Assembly: GCA_965249175.1 (NCBI GenBank)
Contig: OZ252227.1
Coordinates: 4,030,001 to 4,094,000 of the forward strand
Source of the DNA: CAZYFH01 sp965249175
GTDB lineage: Bacteria > Acidobacteriota > Vicinamibacteria > Vicinamibacterales > UBA8438
Length of the DNA stretch: 64,000 nt
Direction of reading: 5' to 3'
Shown piece by piece: positions 62,623 to 64,000 of this stretch. A program made the position numbers and the translations under genes. Position 1 is the stretch's first letter, and every line of letters starts with the position of its first letter. The notes beneath the pieces were generated by a model. That model was not told the DNA's origin. It worked only from the letters and a program-made list of their open reading frames with translations, and did not search any database.

Positions 62623-64000
62623 TTAGCGCCCATGGCGTGCCCAGTAGGCGCCGAACAACGCCTCCTCGCTCGGCTTGTCCTCGGGGATCACGGTGGACAG
62701 ATGCGTGATGTTGATGAAGTGCTGGTAGCCAAGGTTCTCGCTGATGCTGTTGCCCTGCCACGTGCCGCAGCCCATGCTCAGCGTGAAGTTGAGCCCGCAG
62801 TTGAAGCCCCCGCCGGTGCCGAACGTGTGCGCCTGGTTGACGAGCACGCGCACCACGTCGAGCTCCTCGGCCACGCGCCGCGCGCTCGCGGGGTCCCCGG
62901 TGTGGATGCCGCAGGAATGCCCCTTGCCCTTGAACTCGAGGATCTCCGTCGTGCGGGCGATCGCCGCGTCGAGGTCGGCTGCTCGGTACACGGTGAGCAC
63001 GAGCGCGAGCTTTTCGTCCGAGAACGGGGAGTCGCGGCCAACCCCAGTCTCCTCCACGAGGAAGTAGCGCGCCGACCTGGCCGACGCCGGCAGCCCAGCG
63101 AGATCGGCGAGCACCGCGGCGTCTTTGGCGATGACCTTGCGATTGAGCCGGCCGTCGACCCACAGCGTCGACTGGATTGCCGCCTTCTCCTCGGCGCTCG
63201 CGAGGTAGCCGCCTGCCGCCTGAAGCGCCTCCAGGGCGGCGTTGTAGACCTGGTCCAGGATGATGACCGAGTTCTCCGAGGAGCACGACGTCGCGTTGTC
63301 GAAGGTCTTCGAGGCGGTGATCTTCTCCGCCGCGCCCGCTAGATCGGCCGACGCGTCGATGATCACGGGCACGTTGCCCGCGCCGACGCCGATCGCCGGC
63401 GTGCCGCTCGAGTACGCGCGGCGCACGTTGTCCTGCGACCCGGTGACGACGACTAAATCGCAGCCTGTCATCAGCGCGGAGGTCAGCGCCTTGTCGACGG
63501 GCGCCGGGAGCACCTGCACGAGATCCGCAGGCGCGCCCACCCTCTCCAGCGCCTCCCGCATCAGCGCCACCGTGCGCGTCGTCGTCTGCAGACCGGCCGG
63601 CGAGGGCACGACGATGGTCGCGTTGCGGCCCTTGAGCGCCATCATCGTCTTGTTAACCGGAGTGGCGGCAGGATTGGTCGAGGGGGTGACCGCACCGACC
63701 ACGCCCACCGGCTTCGCGTACCTGACGATGCCGCGCGCCGGATCCGCGTCGATGATGCCGACGGTCCTCACGCGCATCAGATCGCGCAGCGTGCCGAACG
63801 TCTTCCGCTGGTTCTTGATCACCTTGTCGGCCACGTTGCCGAGCCCCGTATCGCGCACCGCCAGTTCGGCGAGCTCGCGCGCGTGCTCCGGCTTGTAGAT
63901 AGACCAGGCGAGCGCGGTGACCGCTTCGTCGACCCGGGCCTGATCGGCATCGGCAAACGCCGCCATGGCGGCGCGCCCGCGTATCACGAGATCGCCGACG
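62623..64000 (-). CDS. Acylating aldehyde dehydrogenase, sulfoacetaldehyde-dehydrogenase-like (5' end outside window)
   Basis: At least 458 residues; the frame is open to the window edge (..VGDLVIRGRAAMAAF), so the start is likely beyond 64000, although GTG 63987 exists. CoA-acylating aldehyde dehydrogenase features: VGVVGAVTPSTNPAATPVNK, the catalytic Cys in FDNATSCSSENSVII (Cys235 counted from GTG 63987), NQAHTFGTGGGFNCGLNFTL and GCGTWQGNSISENLGYQHFI. The TSCSSEN active site and C-terminal pattern resemble sulfoacetaldehyde dehydrogenases (SauS) more than EutE/AdhE. It would convert an aldehyde and CoA to acyl-CoA with NAD(P)H formation. Followed 30 nt later by the CoA-ligase subunits. Confidence 0.8.
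   Translation of the reverse strand, partial: VGDLVIRGRAAMAAFADADQARVDEAVTALAWSIYKPEHARELAELAVRDTGLGNVADKVIKNQRKTFGTLRDLMRVRTVGIIDADPARGIVRYAKPVGVVGAVTPSTNPAATPVNKTMMALKGRNATIVVPSPAGLQTTTRTVALMREALERVGAPADLVQVLPAPVDKALTSALMTGCDLVVVTGSQDNVRRAYSSGTPAIGVGAGNVPVIIDASADLAGAAEKITASKTFDNATSCSSENSVIILDQVYNAALEALQAAGGYLASAEEKAAIQSTLWVDGRLNRKVIAKDAAVLADLAGLPASARSARYFLVEETGVGRDSPFSDEKLALVLTVYRAADLDAAIARTTEILEFKGKGHSCGIHTGDPASARRVAEELDVVRVLVNQAHTFGTGGGFNCGLNFTLSMGCGTWQGNSISENLGYQHFINITHLSTVIPEDKPSEEALFGAYWARHGR

Overview
The window is high-GC and densely coded on both strands. It reads like a member of the Acidobacteriota, probably the Vicinamibacterales. The evidence is circumstantial: CarD and Rex regulators, a DUF6152-type protein, two WEGNTLVV-type secreted proteins, PVC-type CxxCH proteins, quinoproteins, a penicillin acylase and a LytS/LytTR pair occur together. 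There is no 16S rRNA, so the placement is an inference. The acylating sulfoacetaldehyde-dehydrogenase-like gene and a secreted ankyrin protein would suit a marine or host-associated lifestyle, but this is weak.

Layout. (1) 1-4.5 kb: a minus-strand run of ketosynthase, geranylgeranyl-reductase-like flavoprotein, ICMT-fold methyltransferase and TPR protein, with a second ICMT/NnrU-fold gene divergent from it. (2) 4.5-16.7 kb: housekeeping and regulation. This holds a nucleotide-sugar glycosyltransferase-like protein, a lipid N-methyltransferase, a homocysteine methyltransferase, LytS/LytTR plus signal peptidase I, a rex-moaC-acyl-CoA synthetase operon, PlsC, CarD and an exported methyltransferase. 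(3) 16.7-29.4 kb: a rearranged zone. Two almost identical IS256-family elements lie in opposite orientation; one splits a small gene with an 8-bp target duplication, the other joins two truncated genes. The zone also has a broken higBA, an intact hicAB between tRNA-Arg 5'-half direct repeats, a frameshifted HTH gene, and a ~245-nt tRNA-led repeat present twice. (4) Inside that zone, 23.5-28.5 kb carries an intact minus-strand locus: ECF sigma factor, an anti-sigma factor fused to a cytochrome P460-like haem domain, CcmE (CxxxY variant), CcmF, CcmC and a CcmD-like protein. This is the most unusual system here. (5) 29.6-53.7 kb: a mostly plus-strand set of exported redox and hydrolytic proteins: Tat flavoprotein, Gfo/Idh/MocA, a 1000-residue PVC-type cytochrome lipoprotein, ceramidase-like and CehA-like proteins, a c-haem propeller-like protein, a cytochrome-quinoprotein fusion, a c-haem/copper PHM-like monooxygenase, a second quinoprotein and a divergent asparaginase. 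(6) 53.8-64 kb, minus strand: penicillin acylase, cupin, ankyrin, TonB-C and hypothetical exported proteins, then an operon of acylating aldehyde dehydrogenase plus two ADP-forming CoA-ligase subunits, running off the window.

How the parts connect. At least five predicted c-type haem proteins (CxxCH at 27.2, 35.8, 44.4, 45.9 and 49.1 kb) need covalent haem attachment, which the ccm genes would provide. The sigma/anti-sigma pair directly upstream of ccmE carries a CxxCH haem domain on the exported side of the anti-sigma factor. A simple hypothesis is that haem-c loading or a ligand at that haem controls the sigma factor and the maturation genes. Several tRNA-Arg-derived repeats (19.0, 20.2-20.5, 28.8-29.0, 45.4 and 53.7 kb) lie at boundaries between gene clusters and next to broken genes, so they look like a dispersed repeat family linked to rearrangement.
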